A stretch of DNA of 50,106 bases from Dolomitihabitans soli (GCF_022213955.1 NZ_JAKNTW010000029.1:1-50106), one strand, 5' to 3'; counted from the first letter of the stretch, positions 27,429-36,382 are shown. A program made the numbers and translations. The notes: generated by a model not told the origin, from the sequence alone.

Positions 27429-28284
27429 ACCGGTGTCCGAGCACGCCTACGAGCACGGCGAAGGACCCCGCCTCGACCCGCGTACCGGAGAGGTGCTGTG
27501 GGTCGACGTCAAACCCGGCACCGTGCACCGCGCGCGACTCGAATCCGGCGCTCTGCGGATGGTCCGCGAGTACCAGGTGGGCACCCGCGTGGGAGCGGTG
27601 GCCCCGTTGCGCGAACCGGGCGCCGGCTGGGTGCTCGCCGTACAGGACGGCTTCGCCCACCTCGCCGAGGACGGCGCCGTCACCCCCATCGCCACCGGCC
27701 TCACCGACGGCGACGACCAGATGAACGACGGCGTCTGCGACCCCGCCGGCCGATTCTGGGCCGGCTCCCAAGCGATCCCCCGCCGGCCGGCCGCCACGCT
27801 GTTCCGGCTCGACGGCGACGCCACGATCACCCGCGCGCTCACCGCCGTCACCGTCTCCAACGGCATCGGATTCACCCCCGACGGCGGCACGATGTACTAC
27901 ATCGACACGCTCCCGCACCGGCGGCTCGAAGCCTTCGACGTCGTCGACGGAGAACTCACCCGTCGCCGCACCATCACCACCGTGACGGCGGGCAACCCCG
28001 ACGGGCTGACGGTCGACGACGAGGGCTGTGTATGGGTCGCCGTCTGGGACGCGGCCGCCGTCCACCGCTACGCACCCGACGGACGGCTCCTCGCCACCGT
28101 GACGCTGCCCGTCCCCCGCCCCACCGCCGTCTGCTTCGCCGCCGGCACACTCCTCATCACCACCGCGTGGCTCGGCCTCGACCCCGCCCCCGAGGGCAGC
28201 GGCAGACTGTACGCCGTCGACGCCGGCGTCAGCGGGCCACCGGCCAACACCTGGGCGGGCCGGGCGCCAGGAGCCGGGCCGTGA
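27412..28284 (+). CDS. SMP-30/gluconolactonase-family lactonase
   Basis: The 290-residue six-bladed beta-propeller lactonase has the metal-site residues of the family: Glu in HGEGPRLDP, Asn and Asp in MNDGVCDPAGRFWAG, Asn in VSNGIGF and Asp in GNPDGLTVDD. Such enzymes hydrolyse sugar lactones, here plausibly the aldarolactone formed by the uronate-dehydrogenase-like enzyme at 29424. The GTG at 27412 overlaps the permease gene; GTG at 27433 is an alternative that removes seven residues. Its stop overlaps the next GTG. Confidence 0.9.
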   Translation: MPSRAEPVSEHAYEHGEGPRLDPRTGEVLWVDVKPGTVHRARLESGALRMVREYQVGTRVGAVAPLREPGAGWVLAVQDGFAHLAEDGAVTPIATGLTDGDDQMNDGVCDPAGRFWAGSQAIPRRPAATLFRLDGDATITRALTAVTVSNGIGFTPDGGTMYYIDTLPHRRLEAFDVVDGELTRRRTITTVTAGNPDGLTVDDEGCVWVAVWDAAAVHRYAPDGRLLATVTLPVPRPTAVCFAAGTLLITTAWLGLDPAPEGSGRLYAVDAGVSGPPANTWAGRAPGAGP

Positions 28285-29417
28285 AGATCACCCGCATCGA
28301 ACCGCTGCCCATCCAAACGCGAAACGGGTCATACCTCCTCGTCGTCGTCCACACCGACGAAGGACTCCACGGCCTCGGCGAAGTCGGCATGCGCTCCCGC
28401 CCCGAAGCCGTCCTCGGCGCCCTGCGCGACCTCGCCTCGATCATCACCGGAATGGACGCCACCAGGATCGAACACCTCTGGCAGCTCCTCCACCGCGGCG
28501 GCTTCTTCCCCGCCCGCGGGGACATCGGCGCCGCCGTGGCGGCCATCGACATCGCCCTCTGGGACCTGCGCGGCAAGACGCTCGGCATCCCCCTGTACGA
28601 CCTGCTCGGCGGCCGTTCCCGCGACCACGTGCCCGCCTACGTCCACCTCCCCGGCCGTGACCTGCCAGAACAGCTCGCGAACGCACAACGGCTCATCGAA
28701 CAGGGCTGGACCAACCTGCGCGTCGAACTCACGGACCGGGCTCATCCCGAATTCGAGCCCCGGCGTGCCGTCCGCACCACCCTCGCCCGGGTGCACGACC
28801 TCCGCGACCGGCTCGGCGACGACGTCGAACTGCTGATCGACGTCCACACCCGTCTCGACCCCGCGGAGGCCGTCGTGTTCTGCCGCGAGGTCGAAGCCGC
28901 GCGGCCGTACTTCGTGGAGGACCCGCTCCGTGCTGAGAACCTCGACGCCTACCGGATGCTCCGCCACCGCACCGGCGTGCCGCTCGCCGCGGGTGAACAG
29001 CTCACCACCAAATGGGAGTTCCGCCCGCTGATCGAAGGCGACCTCGTCGATCACGCGCGCATCGACCTGGCCAACACCGGCATCACCGAGGGCCGCAAGA
29101 TCGCGGCGATGTGCGAAGCCCACCACATCAAGATCGCCACCCACAACCCGCTGGGCCCGGTCTGCACCGCCGCGTCCGCGCACCTCAACCTCAGCCTGCC
29201 CAACGTCAGCCTGCAGGAACAGGCCCGGCCGCGCGGCTGGGACGACGAGGACCTCGTCATCGCGGGACCACACGTCGCCGGCGGCACGGTCGTCCCCGCC
29301 GGCCTTCCCGGCCTCGGCGTCGAGATCGACCTGGCCGCCGCCAGACGCGCCGCACCCACGACGATGCGGCCGCCACCACGGCTCCGGCGCGCCGACGGCT
29401 CCTTCACGAACTGGTAG
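28281..29417 (+). CDS. Enolase-superfamily sugar-acid dehydratase (second)
   Basis: The 378-residue protein has Mg2+ ligands Asp in LLIDVHTRLD, Glu in YFVEDPLRAEN and Glu in LAAGEQL. The base/acid His lies in ATHNPLGPVCTA, a pattern close to D-galactonate and related sugar-acid dehydratases. It differs clearly from the dehydratase at 21094, so the two probably handle different isomers or steps. The GTG is coupled to the lactonase stop. In the proposed pathway it dehydrates the aldarate or aldonate released by the lactonase. Confidence 0.9.
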   Translation: MKITRIEPLPIQTRNGSYLLVVVHTDEGLHGLGEVGMRSRPEAVLGALRDLASIITGMDATRIEHLWQLLHRGGFFPARGDIGAAVAAIDIALWDLRGKTLGIPLYDLLGGRSRDHVPAYVHLPGRDLPEQLANAQRLIEQGWTNLRVELTDRAHPEFEPRRAVRTTLARVHDLRDRLGDDVELLIDVHTRLDPAEAVVFCREVEAARPYFVEDPLRAENLDAYRMLRHRTGVPLAAGEQLTTKWEFRPLIEGDLVDHARIDLANTGITEGRKIAAMCEAHHIKIATHNPLGPVCTAASAHLNLSLPNVSLQEQARPRGWDDEDLVIAGPHVAGGTVVPAGLPGLGVEIDLAAARRAAPTTMRPPPRLRRADGSFTNW

Positions 29418-29423
29418 GCGGAC

Positions 29424-30194
29424 ATGACGACGGTTCTGATCACCGGCGCGGCGGGGAAGGTCGGGACCATGCTCCGGCCCGGACTCGACGGACTCGACCT
29501 GCGGATCGCGGACACCCGGGCCGCACCGGACTGGGGCGACGCCGAGGCCCTCGTCGGCGACGTGGCCGATCCGGCGTTCGCGGCGGCGGCCCTCGACGGC
29601 GTCGACGCCGTCGTCCACCTGGCCGCCCACCCCGTGCCGTCCGCGTCATGGGCCGAACTGCGGCGTCCGAACATCGACGGGATCGTCACCGTGCTCGACG
29701 CCGCACGGGACGCCGGCGTGCCCAAGGTCGTCCTCGCCGGCTCGGTGCACACCATGGGCGGGTACGTCCGGCCGGGCGAGACCGTGGTCGACCCGGCCTG
29801 GCCGGTACGGCCCTGCTGCCGGTACGGCGCCACCAAGGCGTTCGCCGAGGCGTACGGCGGCATGATCGCCGCCGTGAGCGACACCTCGGTGATCTGCCTG
29901 CGACTGGGCGCCTGCCTCCCCCGGCCCACGACGACGGGCAACCTGGCCGAGTGGCTGGGCCCGGCCGATCTGGGCGGGCTGGTCCGGGCGGCGCTGACCG
30001 CCGACGTGCGCACCGGCGCCTACTTCGGCGTCTCGGCCAACACCCGCCGCGCCTTCGACCTCACGAACGCCGCGCACGACCTCGGCTATGTCCCCCGCCT
30101 CGACTCGGAGGCGTACGCCTCTGATCTGCCTTCGGGCCGAGGGGGCGTCTGTGCCCTCACTCACTACAGCGAGGTTCCTGTTGTGGATGTGTGA
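29424..30194 (+). CDS. NAD-dependent epimerase/dehydratase-family protein, uronate-dehydrogenase-like
   Basis: The 256-residue extended-SDR-type protein has ITGAAGKVGTMLR for NAD binding, LAAHPVPSASW, and the catalytic Tyr and Lys in YGATKAFAE. Its size and the AAGKVG and HPVP-type pattern resemble uronate dehydrogenases, which oxidise galacturonate or glucuronate to the aldarolactone. Lactonase, dehydratase and lyase genes alongside support that role. It could also be another sugar oxidoreductase of the family. It is the last gene of the importer operon. Confidence 0.8.
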   Translation: MTTVLITGAAGKVGTMLRPGLDGLDLRIADTRAAPDWGDAEALVGDVADPAFAAAALDGVDAVVHLAAHPVPSASWAELRRPNIDGIVTVLDAARDAGVPKVVLAGSVHTMGGYVRPGETVVDPAWPVRPCCRYGATKAFAEAYGGMIAAVSDTSVICLRLGACLPRPTTTGNLAEWLGPADLGGLVRAALTADVRTGAYFGVSANTRRAFDLTNAAHDLGYVPRLDSEAYASDLPSGRGGVCALTHYSEVPVVDV

Positions 30195-30401
30195 GGTGTG
30201 ATTTATGAGATGAGCAGTTTGGCCATATCCGACGCCTTTACAAAGTATGTCCGGAAGCGGCGATCACATCAGAGCCACGTCCCGCAGCCACCGGGCGCAA
30301 CGGCTGTCATCAGGGCTGTGCGCAGAGTCATCTATCGTTTTCACACCTGGCGCGAAGGGTTGCGGCCGGCCGCGTCGCCGCCTCCTCGTAGTGTGAGCGC
30401 A

Positions 30402-30826
30402 TGTCTGTGATGCCGTTCAGGGGTGGAGCCGCGCGCGAGGCGGAGTTGTTGGGGGCGGCCCTGGAGGTGTTGCGGGAGACGGGATACTCGCCGCGTACGG
30501 CGTGCCGTTCAGGATCGTGGACACCAAGCCCGGACCGGTCGGCCAGTCACGCGCGGCCATTGTCCATGTCAGGACCTTGGAGCTGTTCGACCGGCTGGGC
30601 CTGGCCGGTGAGGTGCGCCGGCGGGGCCTGCCGATCACGCACGCCGAGCTGTACGAGAACGGCCGGCGGGCGAACCATCCGCCCGCGACCAGGACGACGA
30701 CGAGCCCCGCCACCCCCAGCGTCCCCGCCGGACGCCGCCACGCCACCGCACCACGTGGAGAAGGGCGTCAAGGTCATGGCCTTCGCGCTGACGCCGGGCG
30801 AGCTCCCCCGCTACGCCCGGCTCTGA
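30402..30826 (+). pseudogene. Mosaic of gene fragments (TetR N-terminus, FAD monooxygenase, DUF624 piece, unknown C-terminus)
   Basis: In the 634-base gap 30195-30828 at least four unrelated pieces follow each other. About 30402-30490 encodes a TetR-like N-terminus (AREAELLGAALEVLRETGY). About 30495-30670 encodes, in another frame, a class A flavin monooxygenase internal piece (VPFRIVDTKPGPVGQSRAA, HVRTLELFDRLGL). Positions 30671-30747 are the exact DUF624 repeat. About 30748-30826 encodes a tail reading VKVMAFALTPGELPRYARL before a stop. None is functional. Positions 30195-30400 contain no recognisable gene. Confidence 0.75.
30671..30747. repeat. 77-bp exact repeat, copy B
   Basis: Identical over all 77 bases to 19869-19945 and in the same orientation, 10.8 kb away. 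Here it is not part of a coherent reading frame. The absence of any substitution points to a recent copy or to an assembly join. Confidence 0.95.
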
Positions 30827-30828
30827 CC

Positions 30829-31458
30829 CTACGTACCGAGGCGCTGGAGGTAGGCGTCTCGAGAGGGGAGCAGGTGGGCGCGGCAGGTCGCGGCGAGCAG
30901 GTCGGTGTCCTGCTCGTGTAGGGCGCGGATCATGGTCAGGTGTTCGTTCCTGGCCCGGTTCAGGAATTCGGGGGACGTCACGGTGACCGAGCGGATGGCG
31001 TGGGTCATCTGGGCGTGCGAGCGGATCGCCGCGACCAGTGCCGCGTTGTCGGACAGGGCGAAGATCGCCTGGTGGAAGGCCATGTTGGCGCGGACGACAC
31101 CGTGCAGGTCACCCGCCTCGATGGCGGCGTCGTGCTGCTCCTGGATGGCGGCCAGTTCCGTCAGCCGCTCGGCGGCCACCGGGAACTCGATCAGGCGTGC
31201 GCAGTGCTCCTCGAGCAGCTCGCGCACCGCGTAGATGTCGTGCACGTCCTTGGCGGTGAACGCCTTGACGAACGCTCCCACGTTGGGCTTGCGCTCGACC
31301 AGCCCGCGGCTCTCCAGGTCCTGTAGCGCGCGCCGTACGACGTGGCGCTTGGCTTCGAAGCGAGCCATCAGATCGTCCTCGACGAGCCGCTCCCTGGGGT
31401 AGCGCAGACCGAGGACGATCTCCTCCTCGATCAGGTCGGCGACGTCCGGCAGGGTCAC
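30829..31458 (-). CDS. GntR family transcriptional regulator (FCD subfamily)
   Basis: The 209-residue protein has an N-terminal winged helix (residues ~1-65, LVEDDLMARF, RRALQDLESRGLVERKPN) and an all-helical FCD effector domain with conserved metal-ligand-type His and Asp residues (MAFHQAIFAL, RNEHLTMIRALHE). FCD regulators usually repress sugar-acid genes and respond to the acid or its product. It is divergent from the dehydratase gene, with an operator-like palindrome between them. The GTG start gives the normal short N-terminus. Confidence 0.92.
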   Translation of the reverse strand: MTLPDVADLIEEEIVLGLRYPRERLVEDDLMARFEAKRHVVRRALQDLESRGLVERKPNVGAFVKAFTAKDVHDIYAVRELLEEHCARLIEFPVAAERLTELAAIQEQHDAAIEAGDLHGVVRANMAFHQAIFALSDNAALVAAIRSHAQMTHAIRSVTVTSPEFLNRARNEHLTMIRALHEQDTDLLAATCRAHLLPSRDAYLQRLGT

Positions 31459-31519
31459 GATTACCCCCTCCTCCTCACTCGGTCAGGCAATCATCTCGCA
31501 ACATTTGTTCCGATGTGGG

Positions 31520-31568
31520 GTGACATGGTTCACTGGCTCGCATATTATCGCCAACATTATCAATAATG
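31520..31568 (+). promoter_or_regulatory. Promoter and palindromic operator of the sugar-acid operon
   Basis: GTGACA (31520-31525) and TATTAT (31543-31548) at 17-nt spacing form a good promoter for the dehydratase gene. The palindrome CATTAT-CA-ATAATG (31555-31568) falls at the predicted start point, so a bound GntR-type repressor would block transcription directly. A GGAG site at the end of the palindrome precedes the ATG at 31579. Confidence 0.65.
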
Positions 31569-31578
31569 GAGTTGTGCA

Positions 31579-33312
31579 ATGACGGCCGAGCCCACCGGGA
31601 TGCGGAGCAACCTCGTCAACTACGGTGACGAGGAGTTCGCCCTCTTCCTGCGCAAGGCGTTCATCAAGGGCGCCGGATACACCGATGACGCGCTGGACCG
31701 CACCGTGGTGGGCGTGATCGACACCGGCAGCGGGTTCAACCCCTGCCACGGCAACATGCCGCAGCTCATCGAGGCGGTGAAACGCGGCGTGATGCTGGCC
31801 GGGGGCTTCCCCGTGGAGTTCCCGACGATCTCGCTGCACGAGAGCTTCTCGTACCCGACCAGCATGTTCCTGCGCAACCTCATGTCGATGGACACCGAGG
31901 AGATGATCAGGGCGCTGCCGGTGGACGCGGTCGTTCTCATCGGCGGATGCGACAAGACCGTCCCTGCCCAGCTCATGGGCGCGGCCTCGGCGGGCAAGCC
32001 GGCCATCCAGCTCGTCACCGGCTCGATGCTGACCGGCTCGCACCGTGGCCGTACGGTCGGCGCGTGTACCGACTGCCGCGCGTACTGGGGCCGTTACCGG
32101 GCCGCCGAGATCGACGACGAGGAGATCGCCGAGGTCAATGGCCGCCTGGTGGGCAGCGTCGGCACCTGCTCGGTGGCGGGTACGGCGAGCACGATGGCCT
32201 GCGTCGCCGAGGCCGCGGGGATCGCGCTTCCCGGCAGCGCCACCCCGCCCGCGGTGACCGCCGACCGGATGCGGGTCGCCGAGCTCACCGGCCGCCGCGC
32301 GGTCGAGCTGGCCGCCGAGGGCCTGACCGTCGACAAGATCCTGACCCAGGCGGCGTTCGAGAACGCGCTGCGCGTGCTGCTCGCCCTCGGCGGTTCCACC
32401 AACGGCCTGGTGCACCTGGCCGCGATCGCCGGCCGCCTCGGCTTCTCCCTCGACCTGGACCTGTTCGACCAGATGAGCCGAGAGACCCCGGTCCTGGTCA
32501 ACCTCAAGCCGGCGGGTATCCACTACATGGAGGACCTGCACCGGGCAGGTGGCGTGCCGCGGTTGCTGACCGAACTGCGCGACCTGCTCAACCTCGACGC
32601 GCTCACAGTCACCGGCCGCACCCTCGGCGAGGAGCTCGACGCCGCCCCGGCGCCATTCCCCCAGGACGCCATCAGGACCAGGCAGGACCCGATCTACCCG
32701 GCCGGCGGCATCGCCGTACTGCGCGGCAACCTCGCCCCGGGCGGCGCGATCATCAAGCAGGTCGCCGCCGACCCGGACCTGCTGGAGCACCGGGGACGCG
32801 CGGTCGTCTTCGCGAACGCGCCCGACCTGGCCGCCCGCATCGACTCCGAGGACCTGGACGTGGCCGCGGACGACATCCTGGTGCTGAAGAACATCGGCCC
32901 GATCGGGGCACCGGGCATGCCGGAGGCCGGCTACATCCCGATCCCGCGCAAGCTGGCCAGGCAGGGCGTGAAAGACATGGTCCGCATCTCCGATGGGCGG
33001 ATGTCCGGCACCGCCGCCGGCACGATCGTGCTGCACGTCTCCCCCGAGGCGGCGGCCGGTGGAACGCTCCAACACGTGCGGAACGGCGACATGATCAGGC
33101 TCAGCGTCGCCGACCGGGTGCTGGAGCTCGAGGTGTCCGACGCCGAACTGGCCGAGCGCGCCGAGCAGGACCGTACGCAGGCCGCGCCCCGGCCAGGACG
33201 CGGCTACCGCAAGCTCTACGTGGAGGAGGTCACCCAGGCGGAGGAGGGCTGCGACTTCCGCTTTCTGCAGGCAGAAACCCCCCGCGGCACCGTTCCCCGC
33301 GCCACCCGCTGA
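31579..33312 (+). CDS. IlvD/Edd-family dehydratase (sugar-acid type)
   Basis: The 577-residue Fe-S dehydratase has the three cluster cysteines of the family in NPCHGN, GGCDKTVPAQ and GTCSVAGTAS, and the C-terminal SDGRMSGTAAGT. IlvD proteins act on dihydroxy acids in valine/isoleucine synthesis, while close relatives dehydrate pentonates or gluconate. The gluconate-type permease downstream and the GntR-FCD regulator argue for a sugar-acid dehydratase, such as an arabinonate or xylonate type. Biosynthetic IlvD is the alternative but is less likely in this setting. Confidence 0.9.
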   Translation: MTAEPTGMRSNLVNYGDEEFALFLRKAFIKGAGYTDDALDRTVVGVIDTGSGFNPCHGNMPQLIEAVKRGVMLAGGFPVEFPTISLHESFSYPTSMFLRNLMSMDTEEMIRALPVDAVVLIGGCDKTVPAQLMGAASAGKPAIQLVTGSMLTGSHRGRTVGACTDCRAYWGRYRAAEIDDEEIAEVNGRLVGSVGTCSVAGTASTMACVAEAAGIALPGSATPPAVTADRMRVAELTGRRAVELAAEGLTVDKILTQAAFENALRVLLALGGSTNGLVHLAAIAGRLGFSLDLDLFDQMSRETPVLVNLKPAGIHYMEDLHRAGGVPRLLTELRDLLNLDALTVTGRTLGEELDAAPAPFPQDAIRTRQDPIYPAGGIAVLRGNLAPGGAIIKQVAADPDLLEHRGRAVVFANAPDLAARIDSEDLDVAADDILVLKNIGPIGAPGMPEAGYIPIPRKLARQGVKDMVRISDGRMSGTAAGTIVLHVSPEAAAGGTLQHVRNGDMIRLSVADRVLELEVSDAELAERAEQDRTQAAPRPGRGYRKLYVEEVTQAEEGCDFRFLQAETPRGTVPRATR

Positions 33313-33330
33313 CTCCCCCGGAGACCCTCC

Positions 33331-34686
33331 TTGGACACCACCACCTGGACGCTCATCGCCGCCGTGCTCGCGATCGCGGTGCTGCTCCTGCTCGTCATCA
33401 AGTTCAAATTCCAGGAATTCCTCGCGCTGCTGGTGACCAGCATCCTGTTCGGCCTTGCCGTGGGCATGGGACCGGACAAGCTGATGAAGGTCGTAGTCGA
33501 TGAGATGGGTGGCGGTCTCGGCCAGCTCGCCCTGGTGATCGGACTCGGCGCGATCTTCGGCACCATGCTGCAGCAGTCGGGCGCCGCCGAACGCATCGCC
33601 ACCACGCTGGCCGGCCGCTTCTCCGACCGCAACATCGCCTACGGCCTCGGCCTGGCCGGCTTCCTGGTGGCGATCTCGGTCTACATCGACGTGGCGATCG
33701 TCATTCTGGTCCCGATGCTGTACGGCATCGCCAAACGGACCGGGAAGTCTCTGCTGTACTACGGCATCCCGCTGTGTGCCGGACTGAGCTGCGCCTACAC
33801 GTTCATGCCGCCCGCCCCCGGGCCGCTCGCCGCCACCGGCATCCTCAAGGCCGACCTCGGCCTGGTCATCCTGTTCGGCGTCATCTGCGGCATCCCCGCC
33901 GTCCTGGTCGGCGGCCCGCTGTTCGGCCGCTTCATCAGCAAGCGGATCTTCGTGCCCGTCCCCGAGGAACTGGACGCCGCGGCCAAGCCTTCCGAGGAGA
34001 ACGCGCCGAAGCTGCCGAGCTTCATGTCGGTGCTGGGCGCGCTGGTGCTGCCGCTGGTGCTGATCGTGCTCGGCACGATCGGCAAGAACGCGCTGGCCGA
34101 GGGTACGGCCGCGCGCACGGTCCTCACCTTCATCGGCCACCCGGTCATCGCCCTGCTGCTCACCGCCCTCTACACGCTGTGGTTCTTCGGCGTACGGCGC
34201 GGATTGCCCGCCGACCAGATTCAGAAGATGGCCACCGGCGCGCTCGCCCCCGCCGGGATGATCATCCTGGTCACCGGGGCCGGCAGCGTCTTCGGCGGTG
34301 TCCTGGTCGAGTCCGGTCTGGGCGAGGTGATGGCCGCGGCGATGAAGAGCGCCGGCATCCCGCTGGTGCTGTTCGGCTTCCTCACCTCCTCGGTGATGCG
34401 CATCTGCCAGGGCTCCGGCATGGTCGCCATGGTCACCGGTGCGACCTTCACCGCACCGCTGGCCCAGGCCCTGGAGGCGAGCCCCGCGGTAGTGGCGCTG
34501 ACCTCCATCGCGATCGCCTGCGGCGGTGCCGCGTACTCCCACGTCAACGACTCCGGCTTCTGGATGGCCAACCGCTACTTCGGCATGTCGGTCGCCGACA
34601 CGCTGAAGTCGTGGACGGTCATGAAGACCACGGTCGGCCTCACCGGCTTCACCATGGTCCTCGTCCTGAGCGCCTTCATCTCCTAG
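33331..34686 (+). CDS. GntP-family gluconate/sugar-acid:H+ symporter
   Basis: The 451-residue protein has about twelve hydrophobic segments and GntP-family patterns: GLGAIFGTMLQQSGAAERIA near residue 75, FMPPAPGPLAATGIL in the middle and SHVNDSGFWM near the C-terminus. It brings a sugar acid such as gluconate into the cell with protons. TTG at 33331 is the start, with CCGGAGA just upstream and no better candidate nearby. It follows the dehydratase by 18 nt in the same operon, giving uptake plus the first catabolic step. Confidence 0.93.
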   Translation: MDTTTWTLIAAVLAIAVLLLLVIKFKFQEFLALLVTSILFGLAVGMGPDKLMKVVVDEMGGGLGQLALVIGLGAIFGTMLQQSGAAERIATTLAGRFSDRNIAYGLGLAGFLVAISVYIDVAIVILVPMLYGIAKRTGKSLLYYGIPLCAGLSCAYTFMPPAPGPLAATGILKADLGLVILFGVICGIPAVLVGGPLFGRFISKRIFVPVPEELDAAAKPSEENAPKLPSFMSVLGALVLPLVLIVLGTIGKNALAEGTAARTVLTFIGHPVIALLLTALYTLWFFGVRRGLPADQIQKMATGALAPAGMIILVTGAGSVFGGVLVESGLGEVMAAAMKSAGIPLVLFGFLTSSVMRICQGSGMVAMVTGATFTAPLAQALEASPAVVALTSIAIACGGAAYSHVNDSGFWMANRYFGMSVADTLKSWTVMKTTVGLTGFTMVLVLSAFIS

Positions 34687-34780
34687 ACCGGCATCGCGGC
34701 CCAGGAACGCTCGGCGATCTCCTGGACTTGTCGAGGACGGTGCGCGGGTCACCGCCGGGCGCGAGCACGACGCGGGTGCA

Positions 34781-35683
34781 CTACTGATCGAGGTGGCAGG
34801 CGTCGTGTGCCGCCTGGACGAACTCGCGGACGCGGTGGGTGGTGTTGGTCTTCAACCACATGGGCCCCCACTGGATCGGTGGGGCGTCGGTGAAGGGCAG
34901 GTAGGCGATGTCGGCGCGGGGGTAGAGCCGGGCGACGCTGTCGCCGACCGGGAAGACGCCGCGCCCGGCGGCGACCAGGGTGAGGGTCTCGGTGAAGCTG
35001 GCGGCGCGGGGACCTCGGGGAACCGGCGCGCCCGACGGCATGACCGTCGGGTTCCGGTCGACGCGGAAGGCCTCCGGCATGTCGGCGGGCACCAGGATCA
35101 CCGGATGGTCGGCCAGATCCTCCATCGACACCGCCCGACGATCGGCCAGCGGATGTTCGGACGCCACCGCAAGCAGCCGCGGTTCGGACAGCAGGACCGG
35201 CCCGGCCACCACCTCCGGCTGGGCGGCGATGAGGATGTCGGTGATCAGGACGTCGATGTCGCCCGCACGTAGGCGGGTGACAGTGTCGTGCCCCTGCGTC
35301 TCGTTGATGTGCACCTCGCAGTCCGGGTGCCGCTTGGCGAACAGCGCGACCGCCTTCAGCAGCAGTTGCCCGGCGATACCGCTCAGGAACCCCACGCGCA
35401 GGTCCCCGGTGATGCCGCGACCGGCGTCGATCGCCCGGCGTACGGCGCCGTTCATCCCGGCCACAAGCGGGGTCAGATCGTCGGCCAGCTGCCTGCCGAT
35501 CGCGGTCAGGTGGACCTGGCGGCTGGTGCGCTCGAACAGCGGAGCCCCGATCATGCGTTCCAGCTTCTTGACGGTCTGGCTCACCCGCCCGGTGGTGATT
35601 CCCAGCCGTTCGGCGGTACGCCCGAAGTGCAGTTCCTCGGCCAGCGTCAGGAACGCTTCGACCTCGTGCCGTTCCAGCAACAT
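34781..35683 (-). CDS. LysR family transcriptional regulator
   Basis: The 300-residue protein has the LysR winged helix at residues ~5-65 (LTLAEELHFGRTAERLGITTGRVSQTVKKLE, IGAPLFERTSR) and a two-lobed effector-binding domain after residue ~90 (GDLRVGFLSG). It is divergent from the RibD-like reductase gene at 35837 and convergent with the GntP gene. By the usual LysR arrangement it probably controls the divergent gene. An inverted repeat ACGATC-N7-GATCGT lies upstream of it at 35705-35723. Confidence 0.93.
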   Translation of the reverse strand: MLLERHEVEAFLTLAEELHFGRTAERLGITTGRVSQTVKKLERMIGAPLFERTSRQVHLTAIGRQLADDLTPLVAGMNGAVRRAIDAGRGITGDLRVGFLSGIAGQLLLKAVALFAKRHPDCEVHINETQGHDTVTRLRAGDIDVLITDILIAAQPEVVAGPVLLSEPRLLAVASEHPLADRRAVSMEDLADHPVILVPADMPEAFRVDRNPTVMPSGAPVPRGPRAASFTETLTLVAAGRGVFPVGDSVARLYPRADIAYLPFTDAPPIQWGPMWLKTNTTHRVREFVQAAHDACHLDQ

Positions 35684-35704
35684 TTCCCCCTTGAGCTCAG
35701 CTAA

Positions 35705-35723
35705 ACGATCGTAGCGTGATCGT
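35705..35723. promoter_or_regulatory. LysR-type operator candidate
   Basis: ACGATC (35705-35710) and GATCGT (35718-35723) are exact reverse complements with a 7-nt spacer, located 22 nt upstream of the LysR start in the divergent region. Size and position fit a LysR recognition site for autoregulation and control of the reductase gene. Confidence 0.5.
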
Positions 35724-35836
35724 GCGTTGATCCACCCGCCCTCCGGACGGCATCGTTAATCACGCCTCACCCCGGGTGGTCAGCAAGAACCCCGAGGGCG
35801 AGGAGTCGTGACGCCCCCTTTGGTGAGGAGATTCCG

Positions 35837-36382
35837 ATGACCGCAGGACGCAAGATCGTGGCCGGGCTGTTCATGTCGCTGGACGGGGTCGTGGAGGCCC
35901 CGGAGAGATGGCACTTCCCCTACCTGAACGAGGAGATGGGCGCAGCGGTCGGCCAGATGTACGCCGAGGCCGACACCCTGCTGCTGGGACGGACGACCTA
36001 CGAGACCTTCGCCGCGTCCTGGCCACACCAGACCGGCGAACTGGCCGACGCGATCAACGGCATCCGCAAGCTGGTCGCCTCCACCACTCTGGACACCGCC
36101 GACTGGAACAACACCACCGTGATCGACGGCGATGTCGTCACGGCGCTGAAGGAGATCAAGCAGCAGCCGGGCAGGAACATCAACCTGTCCGGCAGCATCA
36201 CCCTGACCCGTGCCCTGCTGGAGGCCGGGCTCCTGGATGAGCTGCGGCTGCTGGTGCACCCGATCGTGCTGGGCACCGGCCAGCGACTCTTCCCCGCCGG
36301 CACGCCCCGGACGCCCCTGGCTCTGGCCCGTTCGGCCACCTTCACCAACGGTGTCCTCGACCTGACCTACCAGCCCGCCTGA
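35837..36382 (+). CDS. Dihydrofolate reductase / RibD C-terminal family protein
   Basis: The 181-residue protein has the NADPH-dependent RibD_C fold pattern: KIVAGLFMSLDGVVEAPERWHFPY at the N-terminus, LLLGRTTYETFAASWP in the middle and LDELRLLVHPIVLGTGQRLF near the C-terminus. Such stand-alone proteins in actinomycetes are common oxidoreductases of unknown substrate and are not true folate enzymes. The start follows GAGGAGAT. It is divergent from LysR and followed 43 nt later by the DUF4287 gene. Confidence 0.9.
   Translation: MTAGRKIVAGLFMSLDGVVEAPERWHFPYLNEEMGAAVGQMYAEADTLLLGRTTYETFAASWPHQTGELADAINGIRKLVASTTLDTADWNNTTVIDGDVVTALKEIKQQPGRNINLSGSITLTRALLEAGLLDELRLLVHPIVLGTGQRLFPAGTPRTPLALARSATFTNGVLDLTYQPA

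Noticed and set aside
31483-34752. Very long (1089-codon) minus-strand open frame antisense to the dehydratase and permease genes
   Set aside because: Its product is a low-complexity Arg/Asp/Gly/His-rich sequence without family character. The plus-strand frames match known families and have promoters and ribosome sites. Such antisense frames are a by-product of high GC codon use.
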